Shown: positions 43,649 through 52,665 of the stretch, one piece after another
How the letters are laid out: each line of letters begins with the position of its first letter
How positions within the stretch are numbered: position 1 is the stretch's first letter
NCBI GenBank assembly: GCA_003021685.1
Contig: PXRO01000037.1
Coordinates: 167,586 to 231,585 of the forward strand
Source of the DNA: Halobacteriales archaeon QS_4_62_28
GTDB taxonomy: Archaea > Halobacteriota > Halobacteria > Halobacteriales > Haloarculaceae
Direction: 5' to 3'
Length of the DNA: 64,000 bases
Translations under genes and position numbers: made by a program
The notes under the pieces: generated by a model
What the model was told of the DNA's origin: nothing
What the model saw: only the letters and a program-made list of their open reading frames with translations
Database searches by the model: none

Positions 43649-44680
43649 ATGGAGACGACACACCGGGTAGTCACGGGCGACGCCCGCGACCTGGCACTGC
43701 CCGACGACAGCGTCGACCTGGTCGTGACTTCGCCGCCGTATCCCATGATCGAGATGTGGGACGACATCTTCACCTCGCTCGATCCGGCGATCGGGGACGC
43801 ACTCGACGCGGACGAGGGCGAGCGTGCGTTCCGGTTGATGCACAACGTACTCGACAGCGTCTGGGGCGAAGTCGTCAGGGTCCTTCGACCGGGCGGGATC
43901 GCCTGTCTCAACGTCGGCGACGCGACCAGGTCGCTATCCGATGGTTTCCGTTCCTTCTCGAATCACGCCGAGATCACGACCCGACTCACGGACCGTGGGC
44001 TCAGGGCGCTCCCGGACATTCTCTGGCGTAAACCTGCTAACAGCGCAACGAAGTTCATGGGGTCGGGAATGGTGCCGCCCAACGCCTACCCGACGCTGGA
44101 ACACGAACACGTCCTCGTCTTTCGCAACGGCGAGCGCCGGAGTTTCCCGCCGGGTGACGAGACGCGCTACGAGAGCGCGTACTTCTGGGAGGAGCGCAAC
44201 GAGTGGTTCTCGGACCTCTGGGAACTCACCGGCGAAACCCAGGCCATCGACGATGGTCTGCGCGAGCGGTCCGGTGCCTTCCCACTGGAAATTCCCTACC
44301 GACTCCTCTCGATGTTTTCAGTGTACGGCGACACGGTCCTCGATCCGTTTCTCGGGACCGGCACGACGACGATGGCGGCGATGGTCGCCGGGCGCGATTC
44401 TGTGGGCTACGACCGCGACGACGGCCTGCTCGATGCCCTCGACGACCGCGTCGACCGCGCACCAGAACAGTCCCGTGTCATCGCACAGCAGCGCCTCGCC
44501 GACCATCGCGAGTGGATCCAAGAGCGGCGAGCGGCCGGCGAGGAACCGGGCTACGAGGCCGAGCATTACGACACTGCTGTCAACACCAGACAGGAGCGCC
44601 AGATCCGGTTCTACGCCGTCGAGGACGTGATCCGGACCGACGACGGGTATCGCGCGACCCACTCCCCGGTCGAAGAGTAG
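43649..44680 (+). CDS. zim: Orphan DNA methyltransferase, CTAG type
   Basis: 343-residue beta-class amino-methyltransferase: catalytic motif IV TSPPYPM (27-33) comes before the SAM-binding motif I DPFLGTGTTTMAA (about 232-244). The SPPY form is typical of N4-cytosine enzymes. No restriction endonuclase is adjacent. In H. volcanii the neighbour of tfb/aglD is, as I recall, zim (HVO_0794), which methylates the first C of CTAG; context and size fit. Start at METTHRVVTGDAR because the long upstream extension is basic. CTAG is clearly rare in this window, consistent with CTAG biology in haloarchaea. Confidence 0.8.
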   Translation: METTHRVVTGDARDLALPDDSVDLVVTSPPYPMIEMWDDIFTSLDPAIGDALDADEGERAFRLMHNVLDSVWGEVVRVLRPGGIACLNVGDATRSLSDGFRSFSNHAEITTRLTDRGLRALPDILWRKPANSATKFMGSGMVPPNAYPTLEHEHVLVFRNGERRSFPPGDETRYESAYFWEERNEWFSDLWELTGETQAIDDGLRERSGAFPLEIPYRLLSMFSVYGDTVLDPFLGTGTTTMAAMVAGRDSVGYDRDDGLLDALDDRVDRAPEQSRVIAQQRLADHREWIQERRAAGEEPGYEAEHYDTAVNTRQERQIRFYAVEDVIRTDDGYRATHSPVEE

Positions 44681-44728
44681 CGAGGGAGAGAGCGAATACG
44701 ATTAGTGACCCTCGCGTGAAGCGCGGAC

Positions 44729-45406
44729 ATGGACTTCGACTCGTTTACCCTGCTCGCCGCGACCGCCGATCTGGCCGACGAACCTGCCGCCCGCGCGGAC
44801 GCCGACGGGATGGAACTCCGGATGGATTTCGCCGAAGCGCCACTGGCGATGATCGAGGCCTACGACGGCCAGTTGCCACTGCTCGTGACCAACCGCGTCG
44901 AGTGGGAGGGTGGCGAGGGCGACGACACCGCTGCTCGTCTGGATGCGCTTGAAGCCGCAATCGAGGACGACGCCGTGGCGGCCGTCGACGTCGAACTGGC
45001 CGCTCTCGACGGCGAGGGAGACCACGACGCCACCCGTGTCGTCGAGCACGCACGCAATCAGGATGTCAGCGTCGTCGTCTCGACCCACGACTTCGAGGCG
45101 ACACCCGAGGAAGCCACGCTGGTCGACCGACTGGAGCGTGCCTGTTCGTACGGCGATGTCGGCAAGATTGCCACCACGGCACAGGCCAGGAGTGACGTAC
45201 TCGCGCTTCTCGCTGCGACACACACGCTGACCGAAGCAGGCCACACCGTCGCGACGATGGCGATGGGCGAAGCGGGCCGTCACTCTCGGGTCGTTGCACC
45301 GCTGTACGGTGCCCGAATCGGGTATGCACCTGTCGATCCTGCCGACGCGACGGCACCCGGCCAGTACGACCTTGCGACGCTCCGGCAGTTGGTCACAGCC
45401 CTCTAA
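44729..45406 (+). CDS. aroD: Type I 3-dehydroquinate dehydratase
   Basis: 225-residue Schiff-base dehydratase of the shikimate pathway (3-dehydroquinate to 3-dehydroshikimate). Catalytic Lys in YGDVGKIATTA (about 149) and His in VVSTHDFEATP (about 116) match AroD class I. It ends MGEAGRHSRVVAPLYGARIGYAPV, the family's substrate-closing loop. The archaeal 3-dehydroquinate synthase II and aldolase for the first steps are in the trp operon at 51-53 kb, so this region supplies three pathway steps. Confidence 0.92.
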   Translation: MDFDSFTLLAATADLADEPAARADADGMELRMDFAEAPLAMIEAYDGQLPLLVTNRVEWEGGEGDDTAARLDALEAAIEDDAVAAVDVELAALDGEGDHDATRVVEHARNQDVSVVVSTHDFEATPEEATLVDRLERACSYGDVGKIATTAQARSDVLALLAATHTLTEAGHTVATMAMGEAGRHSRVVAPLYGARIGYAPVDPADATAPGQYDLATLRQLVTAL

Positions 45407-45436
45407 AGTGAGAATTAAGACCGGGACAATGAGCAC

Positions 45437-45448
45437 AATTTATACATA
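45437..45448 (+). promoter_or_regulatory. TATA box of the vWA-kinase-phosphatase operon
   Basis: AATTTATACATA centred 29 nt before the GTG at 45472, in a 65-nt gap after aroD. Supports GTG as the true start and a leaderless operon mRNA. Confidence 0.65.
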
Positions 45449-45471
45449 CGATTCACAAGGTACAGTCAGGT

Positions 45472-46650
45472 GTGGCGACGATAGACACGAGCGTCAACCG
45501 GCCCCACGTGCCCACCGACGGCACGACCGTGACGGCCGAGATTGACGTTACGCCAGGGGAACAGACGCAAGACGTGCGCAGGCACATCGCGCTGTGCATC
45601 GACACGAGCGGGTCGATGGAGGGCGACAACATCAAGCGCGCACGCGACGGGGCGGCGTGGGTCTTTGGCCTCCTCAACGACGACGACTACGTCAGTATCG
45701 TCGCGTTCGACACCACGGCCGAGGTCGTCCTGCCGGCGACGCGCTGGGCAGACATCGACCGACAGTCGGCGATGGACCACGTCGAGGAACTCACCGCTGG
45801 GGGCGGGACGGACATGTACAACGGCCTCGGGGCCGCAAAAGAGACACTAACCTCGTCGGCGACCGGCCCAGATACGGTCAAGCGACTCCTCTTGCTCTCG
45901 GACGGCAAGGACAACGAGCGAACGCCCGAGGAGTTCGAGGACCTCGCGACGGACATCGACAACGCCGGGATCCGCATCCAGTCTGCCGGTATCGGGACGG
46001 ACTACAACGAGGATACGATCCGGACGCTGGGGACGACGGCGCGTGGCACCTGGACGCATCTCGAAGCCCCGGGTGATATCGAGGACTTCTTCGGCGACGC
46101 TGTCGAGCAGGCCGGATCCGTCGTCGCACCCGACGCCCATCTCGACCTGGACGTGGCACCCGGCGTCGAGGTCAGTGAGGTGTACCGCGCACTGCCACAG
46201 GCCCAGGAAGTCACTCCGGAATGGGAGGCAAACGCGACACGCATCAAACTGCCAGACCTCATCGAGCGCGAGAACCAGCGGGTGGTCCTGAAGATTCACG
46301 CGCCGCCGCGTGAGGACGGCACCGAGGAAGTGCTCGCCGACGTGATGCTGTCGGCAAAGGGCGACACGGCTTCCGAGCAGGTTGCCGTCGAGTACACCGC
46401 CGACAACGAGAGACTCGCCGAACACAACGAGTCCGTCGACATCGATCACAAGCAGACCGTCATCCGGACGGAACTGGGCAAGGGCAACGTCGAGGCTGCC
46501 GAGACGAAAGTCGAACAGATGACCGTCATCCACGGCGAGGACGCCGAGGCCGTCGAAGAGGTCGAACGCCAGACACAGATCGTCAAGGAAGGTGGCCGCG
46601 CCGAGCAGAGCCAGGCCACCCAGATCGTCGACGACGACGGGTTGCAGTGA
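45472..46650 (+). CDS. Cytoplasmic vWA-domain protein of the signalling cassette
   Basis: 392-residue protein without signal peptide. The vWA domain spans residues ~36-215: MIDAS CIDTSGS (42-48), the Thr of TAGGGTDMYNGL, and Asp of LLLLSDGKDN. A beta region (~215-310, resembling the VIT/vWA-associated strands) and a long C-terminal helical region rich in E/Q (~315-392) follow. GTG start supported by the TATA spacing. It is 25 nt before the kinase gene. TerY-type vWA proteins paired with kinase and PP2C phosphatase are known in bacteria; this may be the archaeal counterpart. Confidence 0.88.
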   Translation: MATIDTSVNRPHVPTDGTTVTAEIDVTPGEQTQDVRRHIALCIDTSGSMEGDNIKRARDGAAWVFGLLNDDDYVSIVAFDTTAEVVLPATRWADIDRQSAMDHVEELTAGGGTDMYNGLGAAKETLTSSATGPDTVKRLLLLSDGKDNERTPEEFEDLATDIDNAGIRIQSAGIGTDYNEDTIRTLGTTARGTWTHLEAPGDIEDFFGDAVEQAGSVVAPDAHLDLDVAPGVEVSEVYRALPQAQEVTPEWEANATRIKLPDLIERENQRVVLKIHAPPREDGTEEVLADVMLSAKGDTASEQVAVEYTADNERLAEHNESVDIDHKQTVIRTELGKGNVEAAETKVEQMTVIHGEDAEAVEEVERQTQIVKEGGRAEQSQATQIVDDDGLQ

Positions 46651-46675
46651 TGGTCCGGGGCGACGGTGATCGTCG

Positions 46676-47896
46676 ATGACGGCGTTCGAGTCTGGGGACC
46701 TCGTTGCCGGCCAGTACCGCATTCAGGCGGAGGCCGGGAGCGGTGGCTTCGCAGTTGCCTACGAAGCAGTCGACGAGGACAGTGGCGAGACGGTGGCGGT
46801 GAAGGTCCCCAACTACGCCGGGTCCAGCAACGACCGCGACGTGATCGAGACGTACTTCCTGAAGGAGGCAGACGCCCTCGAAACTGTCCGGGGCGGTGGC
46901 GGGCACCCGAACGTGATGGACCTGATCGAGCGGACCGACGAGGGCGACGTGCCGGTGCTGGTCGTCGAATTCGTCGACGGATACGAACTCGACGACGCCA
47001 TCGAGCAGGTCGGCCCACTCGATCCCACGGAGGTTCGACAGGTCGGGATCGGCCTCTGTGACGCGATGTCGTTTCTCCACGAGAACGACATCGTCTACCG
47101 GGATCTGAAGCCGGACAACATCATGCTGGCCGACCGGGATCACCCGATCCTGATCGACTTCAACACGGCGACAGGCTTCGACGGGACCGAAGCCGACGAC
47201 TCGGGAACGACGATTCTCGGGCCGTACAAACCCCGAGAGATCGCAGAAGCAAGCGACACTGATGACGGGCAAGGACCGTGGTCGGACGTGTACTCGATTG
47301 GCAAGATCCTGCTCTTCCTGCTCAAGGGCACCGTCCCGAAGAAAGACGGGATCAACCCGCGGGACTTTGGCGTCGAGTGTCCGCCCTATCTCGCCGAGAT
47401 CATCGAGCAGGCGACACAGTCAGACTACACCGGGCGATATCCCAACGCCACCTCGATGAAGTACGTGCTCGACGCCAGGGACGCAAGCCCGCCACCGCAG
47501 GCGTCACTGGAATCCGTCCGGGACGGTGACTCCTTTACGATCCATCCCGGCGACACCATCGGGCGCGACGGCGGCGCGACCACGCCGGCGATCACGCTCG
47601 ACGATGTGGACGAACACGTCTCGCCGATTCACGTTCGCTTCGACACCAGCGGCGACGAGGCCATCTGGCGACTGGAGGACCACAGTCTCAACGGTACCTA
47701 CGTGAAGACACAGACCGGCTGGCAGCGTATCCTCCAGTCCGGTGGCCGAGAGGTACTCGAAGCCCGCGGTGGCGATCCGACCGACGGGAACGGCGACCAC
47801 CCGCCAGACGAGCACGCTCTCGCCGACGGTGACCTCATCGCACTGGTCCATCCGAACTACGGAACGACGTTCCAGTTTTCCATTCCCAACACATGA
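46676..47896 (+). CDS. Ser/Thr protein kinase with C-terminal FHA domain
   Basis: 406 residues. Hanks-type kinase domain (15-272): Gly loop GSGGFA (21-26), Lys43 in VAVKV, Glu64, catalytic loop YRDLKPDN (141-148), metal loop DFN (161-163, where DFG is usual), activation segment ending GPYKPREIA, and DVYSIG (204-209). FHA domain (285-404): IGRDGG, SPIHVRF and LNGTYV contacts for a phospho-threonine. The FHA could bind autophosphorylated sites or partners. ATG overlaps the end of the next gene's start region (4-nt overlap with the phosphatase). Hanks kinases with FHA are uncommon in archaea. Confidence 0.9.
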   Translation: MTAFESGDLVAGQYRIQAEAGSGGFAVAYEAVDEDSGETVAVKVPNYAGSSNDRDVIETYFLKEADALETVRGGGGHPNVMDLIERTDEGDVPVLVVEFVDGYELDDAIEQVGPLDPTEVRQVGIGLCDAMSFLHENDIVYRDLKPDNIMLADRDHPILIDFNTATGFDGTEADDSGTTILGPYKPREIAEASDTDDGQGPWSDVYSIGKILLFLLKGTVPKKDGINPRDFGVECPPYLAEIIEQATQSDYTGRYPNATSMKYVLDARDASPPPQASLESVRDGDSFTIHPGDTIGRDGGATTPAITLDDVDEHVSPIHVRFDTSGDEAIWRLEDHSLNGTYVKTQTGWQRILQSGGREVLEARGGDPTDGNGDHPPDEHALADGDLIALVHPNYGTTFQFSIPNT

Positions 47897-48996
47897 TCTA
47901 CGCGACGAACTACGACATCGGCGAGCGCAAGCGACGCGGCGGCATCAACGAGGACAGTGTCGCGATCAACGTGATCGAACAGGGCCACCGTGACGGGTTT
48001 GCCGACGACGAGGCTGGACACGGCGGTGATGCAGACGAGGATGATCGACCGACCGACGGAGCGACCCGGCCACTGAACCGAGGCATCGCTGTCTTCGCGC
48101 TGGCCGACGGCGCGGGCGGCTACGAGGCCGGGGACGTGGCCTCATACATCGCGACGACGGTGATCTGTGAGGAGTTGGGCGAGGTCGCCACGCGCGTCGC
48201 CCGGAGTAATCCCGACGACTTCGATGTTTCACTGCCCGATGCGCTCGCGCCCGAACAGCCGTCGCCGGCCGAGATCCAGACGGCCCTGGAAGACGCAATC
48301 ACGGCCGCTCACCGCGAGATCATCAACTACGCCAGCGAGACGGGCAACCGGGCGTACACGACTGCCGTGGCCGGTCTCTCCTTTGGCGGGACCTGTTACT
48401 ACGCCTGGGTCGGCGACAGTCGGGCGTATCTCGTCAACGAGGCCCGAGAGACCATCGAGCTACTGACAAAAGACCACGGCGTCGTCGAGGAACTCCACGA
48501 CCGCGGCGAGGTCGACGACGTGGAGGCCCACGTCCACCCGCGTGGCAACGAGATCACACGCGCGCTGGGCGGGACGGGCGACCAGGACTCGGAGACGGCC
48601 ACGATTGCCATCGACAGCAACGCTGTGCCTGTCTACGCCGAGGACGTCCTGCTCGTGACCAGCGACGGCCTCATCGACGCCCAGACCGACGCGCCGGATC
48701 TCTACGACGAGTACCAGCGGTCGGACAAGAGCGAGGAGGTGGCAGCGACCGTCTACGACGCGGTCGTCACGGACGAGGAGATACGAGCGTTCGTTCTCGA
48801 TGCCGACTCACTTGTACAGGCGGGTCGAGAACTGTTGGCCATGGCGAACGATCGCGGCGGGAAAGACAACCTCTCGATGCTGTTCGTCCAGGATCCGGCG
48901 TTGCCATCGACACCCCGTGACCGGCCACTTCGGCGATCGCTGGAGCCGACACCGCTAGAGAATCGGGCGACGGTGTTGCTCCCGGATACCGACTAA
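47893..48996 (+). CDS. PP2C-family Ser/Thr phosphatase
   Basis: 367-residue metal-dependent phosphatase that would reverse the neighbouring kinase. PP2C landmarks: RRGGINEDS (14-22), ALADGAGGYEAGDVAS (69-84), WVGDSRAYL (about 171-179), LLVTSDGLID (about 253-262) and GGKDNLSMLF (about 322-331), giving the full set of metal-binding Asp residues. A ~25-residue acidic insert (DDEAGHGGDADEDDRPTDG) separates the first two strands. ATG overlaps the kinase stop by 4 nt. No transmembrane segment. Confidence 0.92.
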   Translation: MIYATNYDIGERKRRGGINEDSVAINVIEQGHRDGFADDEAGHGGDADEDDRPTDGATRPLNRGIAVFALADGAGGYEAGDVASYIATTVICEELGEVATRVARSNPDDFDVSLPDALAPEQPSPAEIQTALEDAITAAHREIINYASETGNRAYTTAVAGLSFGGTCYYAWVGDSRAYLVNEARETIELLTKDHGVVEELHDRGEVDDVEAHVHPRGNEITRALGGTGDQDSETATIAIDSNAVPVYAEDVLLVTSDGLIDAQTDAPDLYDEYQRSDKSEEVAATVYDAVVTDEEIRAFVLDADSLVQAGRELLAMANDRGGKDNLSMLFVQDPALPSTPRDRPLRRSLEPTPLENRATVLLPDTD

Positions 48997-49010
48997 AAGT
49001 ATTCGATCAC

Positions 49011-49020
49011 TTATAAAAAC
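49011..49020 (+). promoter_or_regulatory. TATA box of the FHA/zinc-ribbon gene
   Basis: TTATAAAAAC, centred about 41 nt before the ATG at 49056, after the phosphatase stop. Indicates that the last two genes of the cassette can be transcribed separately. A TTTTT run at 49022-49027 may end the upstream transcript. Confidence 0.55.
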
Positions 49021-49055
49021 TACTTTTTAGATGTAGGTAGACGGGGCTAACACGC

Positions 49056-50255
49056 ATGTCAGAAAGTCCCAGTCAGTCGGTCGAATGCCCACTGTGTGGC
49101 GAACGGTTCGATCCGGCTGTTGCGGGGGGGTGGTGCACGAACTCGGAGTGTGGTGAATGGCAGTACGACGGGGAAATCGAGTCGACCAGCGACGACGCTG
49201 CCACACCAGATGACGAGGACGAAGCGGGCACCGACGATATCGCGGCCAGTTCGCTCTTCGGTGACGACGAACAAAGCGAGTCCGAGACACCCGCCGCCGA
49301 GGAGGGGGCATCGTCTGGAGACGCCACCGAAGCAGGTGCATCGGCCGCCGACGCCGACACGGATGACGCGGAGACGGCACAGGCCGACGCCGATGCGGCC
49401 GAAGAGGGGGAGACCGCCGAAGCAGATGCCGAGACGGCAGATCAGGCAGATGGTGGGGCTGCTGACGCTGATCCACTTGCAGGCGAAGCCGCGGATGACG
49501 AGGGTCCACTTGGAGGCGAATCCGCGGAAGATCGAGCGGATGGAGAATCGGCCGCCGAAGCCAAAGCAGTAGCCGAGACAGACGACACTGCATCGGATTC
49601 CGAAGCCGGGACCGACGACGCTGAACCCGCCGACGAAGCCGAGACAGTGGACGGGGATATCGAACCTGCGGCCGAAGACGAGACGGCGGCAGACGAACTC
49701 AGCGCCTGTCCCAAGTGTGACACGGCAGTCGAATCGAGCGATGCATTCTGTGCCTCGTGTGGCGAGGACCTCGACGCCCATCGCGGGAGCGACGACGAGG
49801 GCGAAGCAGCGGAACTCGACGCCTGCCCCGGGTGTGGCGGCGATGTCGAGCCAGGTGATGCGTTCTGTGCCTCGTGTGGCGAGGACCTCGACGCGCATCG
49901 TGCTGGCGACGTACCCGGGGCCACGGACGAGTCCGGCAGCGGGACGGCCGCGCCCTCGACGCTGGCACTGACGGCCTTCGGCAGTTCGGTCGTCGTCGAC
50001 GACGGCCAGACCGTCGGCCGTGAAATCCGGTCGCTGCTCGCAGACGCGGGCAAAAAGGAGGAGGAAGCGGTCCGCATCCACCGCGAACACGTCCGGTTCG
50101 TCCGCGACGGCGACCAGTTCCACGTCGTCGACATGGGTGAGAACCCGACCGAACTCAACGGCGCCAGAATGACAAAGGGTGACAAGCAGCCCATCGGTCC
50201 GGGTGACGAACTCGGACTCTCGGACGTGGTGACGCTGTCCGTCGAACACCCCTGA
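49056..50255 (+). CDS. Zinc-ribbon and FHA adaptor protein
   Basis: 399 residues. N-terminal zinc ribbon (C11/C14 ... C27/C32, ECPLCGERF...WCTNSEC); an acidic D/E/A low-complexity spacer (~45-215); two near-identical double-CxxC zinc ribbons (about 217-245 and 257-285, each CPxC...FCASCGEDLDAHR); and a C-terminal FHA domain (~300-399) with IHREHVRF and NGARM. The FHA likely binds phosphothreonine made by the kinase upstream, and the ribbons look like repeat protein-binding modules. The two near-copies suggest an internal duplication. Soluble; 61 nt before the membrane partner. Confidence 0.85.
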   Translation: MSESPSQSVECPLCGERFDPAVAGGWCTNSECGEWQYDGEIESTSDDAATPDDEDEAGTDDIAASSLFGDDEQSESETPAAEEGASSGDATEAGASAADADTDDAETAQADADAAEEGETAEADAETADQADGGAADADPLAGEAADDEGPLGGESAEDRADGESAAEAKAVAETDDTASDSEAGTDDAEPADEAETVDGDIEPAAEDETAADELSACPKCDTAVESSDAFCASCGEDLDAHRGSDDEGEAAELDACPGCGGDVEPGDAFCASCGEDLDAHRAGDVPGATDESGSGTAAPSTLALTAFGSSVVVDDGQTVGREIRSLLADAGKKEEEAVRIHREHVRFVRDGDQFHVVDMGENPTELNGARMTKGDKQPIGPGDELGLSDVVTLSVEHP

Positions 50256-50316
50256 CCGACGGCCGTTCGAGCTATCGCCGTAAGTGCTTTGACAGCAAGT
50301 GTCCAACTGGGAGTAG

Positions 50317-51387
50317 ATGGCCGGACATCGCCGACGCGAACTCGACGGGTCAGTCCGACTCGCGGTCCACAGTGAGCGCTGGTTCCTGCTCGATTTGCTG
50401 ATAGCTGTCGTCGGTTTCGTCGCGCTGGTCGCTGGAACCGGACTGCTCGCTGTCAACGGTGGGCCGAAAGCAGGGGTCCCACTCACTATCGAACAGGGGT
50501 CGACGACGACCCTGGCTGTGCTCGGTGGGGCCGCCGTTCTCTGGATACTCCTCCCGGCAGTCGTCGCGACGATGCGCCTGCGCAGCCGAGTCACGAACAC
50601 CGCCGGAAACGTCGATAGCCAGTATCGTTTCGAGCAGCCGGGCGTCCTGCTGGGGCCGCCGGCGGTCCTCGTTCTTATTGCGCTCATCGCAACGGTCGCC
50701 GCACCGCTGAAGTGGCCAGCCATCGCGTTCGGGTTCGTCGCCGGGGCGTACCTGCTGGTTCGGACAGTCGCGTTTAGCTACCGTGTCTTTGCCTTCTCGC
50801 ATCCACTGGTCGTTTACGCTGGTGCGTTCGTCACGTTTGCCCTGTACGCACTCGCCGGCGTCGTCCAACTGGCGAGTATCGTCGACCAGCAGGCGATGGT
50901 CGCCGACGCACTCGCCGTGGTCGGCGTCTCGGCCGACCTGTCCGGCAGTGTAGGCAGCGGCGTCCTCGCGTTCCCACTCGTCCTCACCGTTGCCATGGCG
51001 ACGCCTATCGTCCTCGTCGCACTGTACCTCGCCGGTCAGGCCCTCGCTGGGGCTTACGTCAGACGGGCCGAACCGACGGTCGACCGCGGGTCGTTGCGTG
51101 CCGGCCAGCGCAACCCGTTCCGGCCGACGACGGCCAACGGTGCCGGCAGCACCGTCCAAAGACAGCGTCGCCCGTCCGACGCCGGCGGCGCACAGACCGC
51201 ACCGGCACACATCCAGACGACGCGAGTGTACACCCCCACCGACGAGGAGGTGGCCGACCCGGCGAGCAGCGAGTCAGATCCGACGACTCGCAATGGTCAG
51301 CGGTGTCGCACCTGTGGGACTTCGTTCGGTACTGGCGTCGAGGTCCGGTTCTGTCCGAACTGTGGGCAACGACTCGACGATGGCTGA
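50317..51387 (+). CDS. Six-helix membrane protein with C-terminal zinc ribbon
   Basis: 356 residues. Six hydrophobic segments at about 22-45, 63-86, 109-128, 132-152, 165-187 and 213-243, then a ~90-residue linker and a C-terminal zinc ribbon CRTCGTSF...RFCPNCGQRL (about 330-353). The ribbon resembles those in the preceding FHA protein, so the two may interact or share targets. It could be the membrane end of the signalling cassette (sensor or effector). No enzymatic motif. Ends 23 nt before the convergent aroB'. Confidence 0.8.
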   Translation: MAGHRRRELDGSVRLAVHSERWFLLDLLIAVVGFVALVAGTGLLAVNGGPKAGVPLTIEQGSTTTLAVLGGAAVLWILLPAVVATMRLRSRVTNTAGNVDSQYRFEQPGVLLGPPAVLVLIALIATVAAPLKWPAIAFGFVAGAYLLVRTVAFSYRVFAFSHPLVVYAGAFVTFALYALAGVVQLASIVDQQAMVADALAVVGVSADLSGSVGSGVLAFPLVLTVAMATPIVLVALYLAGQALAGAYVRRAEPTVDRGSLRAGQRNPFRPTTANGAGSTVQRQRRPSDAGGAQTAPAHIQTTRVYTPTDEEVADPASSESDPTTRNGQRCRTCGTSFGTGVEVRFCPNCGQRLDDG

Positions 51388-51410
51388 CAGCGCGAGAACC
51401 GCGCCGACCG

Positions 51411-52577
51411 CTACTTTTCGATGATCGACTCTTCGACGGCCTCGCCGAAGTGCCGGGCCGTGTCTTCAGTGTACAACAGGAGTTCGTCACCGGGTTCGAT
51501 GTCGGTGATGGCGGTCCGACCCGCTTTCGTGTGCATCTTGATCGTCTCGGCGTTCTGGACGAGCGTCTCGATGCGGTCGCCATCCTCGGTTTCGGCCTGG
51601 ATGCGGAACATCGGTCGCTTCTCGATTTTCGCCCGGCCGACGATGGCCTCGCGCGTGTTGCCGTCGGTATCGACTATCTGGACCTCGTCGCCGGACTGGA
51701 GTTCGGAGAGGTACTTCGTGCCGCCGTCGGGAGTACGCACGTAAGCGTGGACTGCGCCGGCGTTGACCCGGAACGGGCGAGAGGCCACGTACGGTGACTC
51801 GGCGGTCTCGGCGTGGACGAAAAAGAGCCCGCGGGACATCGATCCGACGAGCATTCCCTCGTCGTCGGCCATCAGCGAACCGGTGTCGATGCAGACGCGG
51901 TCGGCCGAGCCAGCCTGTTCGATGTCGGTGACCTCGGCCCAGGACAGCGAGAGTTGTTCGCGGCCGGCCTCGTCGCGGACCTCGACGGTGCGACGGATCT
52001 CGTCCGGGTCGTCAGTGTCGAGCAGGACGCTGTCGGCACCGAGTTCCAGCGTTTCGTAGGCCGTTTTGGCGTCTGCTGCGGTCTGGACACCGGTGATCAG
52101 ACTCGTCTCCTCGCCGACGCGGGCGATGAGGTTCTCCAGCGGGATGATCTGCCAGTCGTCGCCGATGACGACGGTGTACTCGGCCGTCTCGGCGACGGCT
52201 TCCGCGAAGCCCTCGTACTCCTTCGAGCGAATGCGGACGTACCCGCCCTGTGGCAGATCGTTGTCCTGGCGCAGTACGGAGAGATCAGCGGAGCCAGAGA
52301 AGTCAGACGGGAGGTCGACGGTACCGTCGCCTTCGCCGTCCTTGCCGACGATTCGTGCGTCCGGTTCGACGTCGTCGCTTTCGGCGTCCATGACGTGGAC
52401 GTCGCCGTTGGTGAAGGCAGCGACGTTGACTTCGCCCAGCTCCCGAACCCGTGCAACGTCGTGTTCGTCGACCAGTACCCAGTCGATGCCCGCTTCGAGG
52501 CCGGCAGTGATACGGCGCTTCCGTGCTTCCCAGTCGCCGACTTCACCGTCGGCCTTGAGCCACACGCTACGTGTCAT
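51411..52577 (-). CDS. 3-dehydroquinate synthase II
   Basis: 388-residue archaeal-type DHQ synthase (AroB'), unrelated to bacterial AroB. It deaminates and cyclises ADH, the aldolase product of the next gene, to 3-dehydroquinate with NAD. Start MTRSVWLKADGEVG; the upstream ORF extension is basic and spurious. Typical segments: IDWVLVDEHDVARVRELG, VLLDTDDPDEI, RVCIDTGSLMADDEGMLVGS and SRPFRVNAGAVHAYVRTPDG. Last gene of the trp-aro operon, 88 nt after aroA'. Confidence 0.93.
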   Translation of the reverse strand: MTRSVWLKADGEVGDWEARKRRITAGLEAGIDWVLVDEHDVARVRELGEVNVAAFTNGDVHVMDAESDDVEPDARIVGKDGEGDGTVDLPSDFSGSADLSVLRQDNDLPQGGYVRIRSKEYEGFAEAVAETAEYTVVIGDDWQIIPLENLIARVGEETSLITGVQTAADAKTAYETLELGADSVLLDTDDPDEIRRTVEVRDEAGREQLSLSWAEVTDIEQAGSADRVCIDTGSLMADDEGMLVGSMSRGLFFVHAETAESPYVASRPFRVNAGAVHAYVRTPDGGTKYLSELQSGDEVQIVDTDGNTREAIVGRAKIEKRPMFRIQAETEDGDRIETLVQNAETIKMHTKAGRTAITDIEPGDELLLYTEDTARHFGEAVEESIIEK

Positions 52578-52665
52578 ACTCGTTCTCTGGACTGGGGCTG
52601 GCTTGAACGTGGCGGATACGGCCAGCAACTCTGTTCTGTCCAGTACTCCGGCCAGTATGCCCCGT

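Noticed and set aside
49059..50723. 554-residue ORF antisense to the zinc-ribbon/FHA gene
   Set aside because: Arises from the repetitive acidic codons on the other strand; runs across two real genes.
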